DNA of 64,000 nt from NCBI GenBank assembly GCA_025766275.1, contig JAFKAC010000011.1:248001-312000 (forward strand), written 5' to 3'. The notes under the pieces are model-generated. The model did not search any database. It worked only from the letters and a program-made list of their open reading frames with translations, and was not told the DNA's origin. The stretch comes from Lactarius indigo. Taxonomy: Eukaryota; Basidiomycota; Agaricomycetes; Russulales; Russulaceae. The translations under genes and the position numbers were made by a program. Below, in pieces: positions 63,517 to 64,000 of the stretch. Within the stretch, counting starts at the first letter, position 1. Each line of letters starts with the position of its first letter.

Positions 63517-64000
63517 TCAAGCGATTGAAACCGTCTTTTGGCCGATATTGGTTTTGAGGGGGACCACCTTGCTCGCAGGCGCAACCTTGAGCGGCTGGAC
63601 GGTCGGCGCGCCGATTGCCTTGGCAACGGCGTCAGAGAGACCTTGGTCTACCGCAGCGAAAACGGAGACTGCAACAACATCAACAACTGTCTGAAGATAT
63701 CATATGAAAAGGACGTACGCTGACGTGCTTTGATCTCTGCCGACTTGGCGCCGCCGAGGTGGCCAGCGATGTTGCTGATAAGATGCTCACGGTCCGTTTG
63801 GCTGAAAACCTTGGTGTATAAGGTACGCGGCTGCTCAAAATCAACTGTGAGGGGTATAAATTATTATCCAGATTCGGGTCTCTACTCAGAGATAGGTTCA
63901 CTCACGTTCGCTGATCTCGGACAGGTAGGCACGAGCATGACCAGCCCAGACTTCGTGTTTATGATGGGTGCCGGAATATGGCTTCTCACGATAGCTCAAA
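63517..64000 (-). CDS. Catalase, C-terminal part (gene runs off the window)
   Basis: Haem enzyme that decomposes hydrogen peroxide. Three C-terminal exons read YREKPYSGTHHKHEVWAGHA, RAYLSEISE joined across 63849-63905 to LDFEQPRTLYTKVF, REHLISNIAGHLGGAKSAEI, KARQ, and after an intron VFAAVDQGLSDAVAKAIGAP, TVQPLKVAPASKVVPLKTNI, ending at TGA 63517. The ending suits a small-subunit catalase. The haem pocket and catalytic His lie to the right of the window and cannot be checked. A second short run of open frame on the plus strand here is a shadow. Confidence 0.85.

Overview
The window is nuclear DNA of a filamentous basidiomycete. Genes are tightly packed on both strands and broken by many short introns, mostly 45-60 nt with GT donors such as gtgcgt or gtaagt and AG acceptors. 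The content (N-terminal Goodbye-type NACHT/ankyrin receptor, CHAT protease, type I metacaspases, a TVESG-type seven-helix orphan protein) fits Agaricomycetes; a Cantharellales or Rhizoctonia-like fungus is my guess, not something the sequence proves. Coordinates for spliced genes run from the first to the last coding base I can support.

Left part (1-20 kb): a partial UTP22 (rRNA processing) and a phosducin-like gene diverge from a shared 363-nt region. A secreted aspartic protease diverges from the eIF2-alpha kinase GCN2. Next come a Zn2Cys6 transcription factor and a first type I metacaspase, the latter divergent from a small basic nucleolar-like protein.

Middle (20-40 kb): a 6-kb gene for a Ser/Pro-rich protein of unknown function, a second metacaspase divergent from it, a degenerate tRNA-Asp-like sequence, the checkpoint kinase CHK1, a membrane-anchored aldo-keto reductase, the SNARE SYN8 divergent from the RNase P subunit RPP1, and a Cid1-type nucleotidyltransferase that carries a second, degenerate nucleotidyltransferase copy in front.

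Right part (40-64 kb): a frameshifted Goodbye-NACHT-ankyrin receptor, the AGC kinase YPK1, a polynucleotide kinase/3'-phosphatase, the gamma-tubulin complex protein GCP2 sharing a 62-nt promoter with mitochondrial ribosomal protein uS4m (NAM9), an NmrA-like reductase, V-ATPase subunit E, a broken CHAT protease, a DUF2433 protein, a seven-helix membrane protein and the 3' end of a catalase.

Two themes stand out. First, four cell-death-type genes (two metacaspases, one CHAT protease, one NLR) lie within about 42 kb. Second, many conserved genes, including housekeeping ones (GCN2, CHK1, VMA4), carry single extra bases that break the frame. Every one I could resolve is an insertion, which points to insertion-type assembly errors more than to true pseudogenes and should be settled before any of these genes is called dead.
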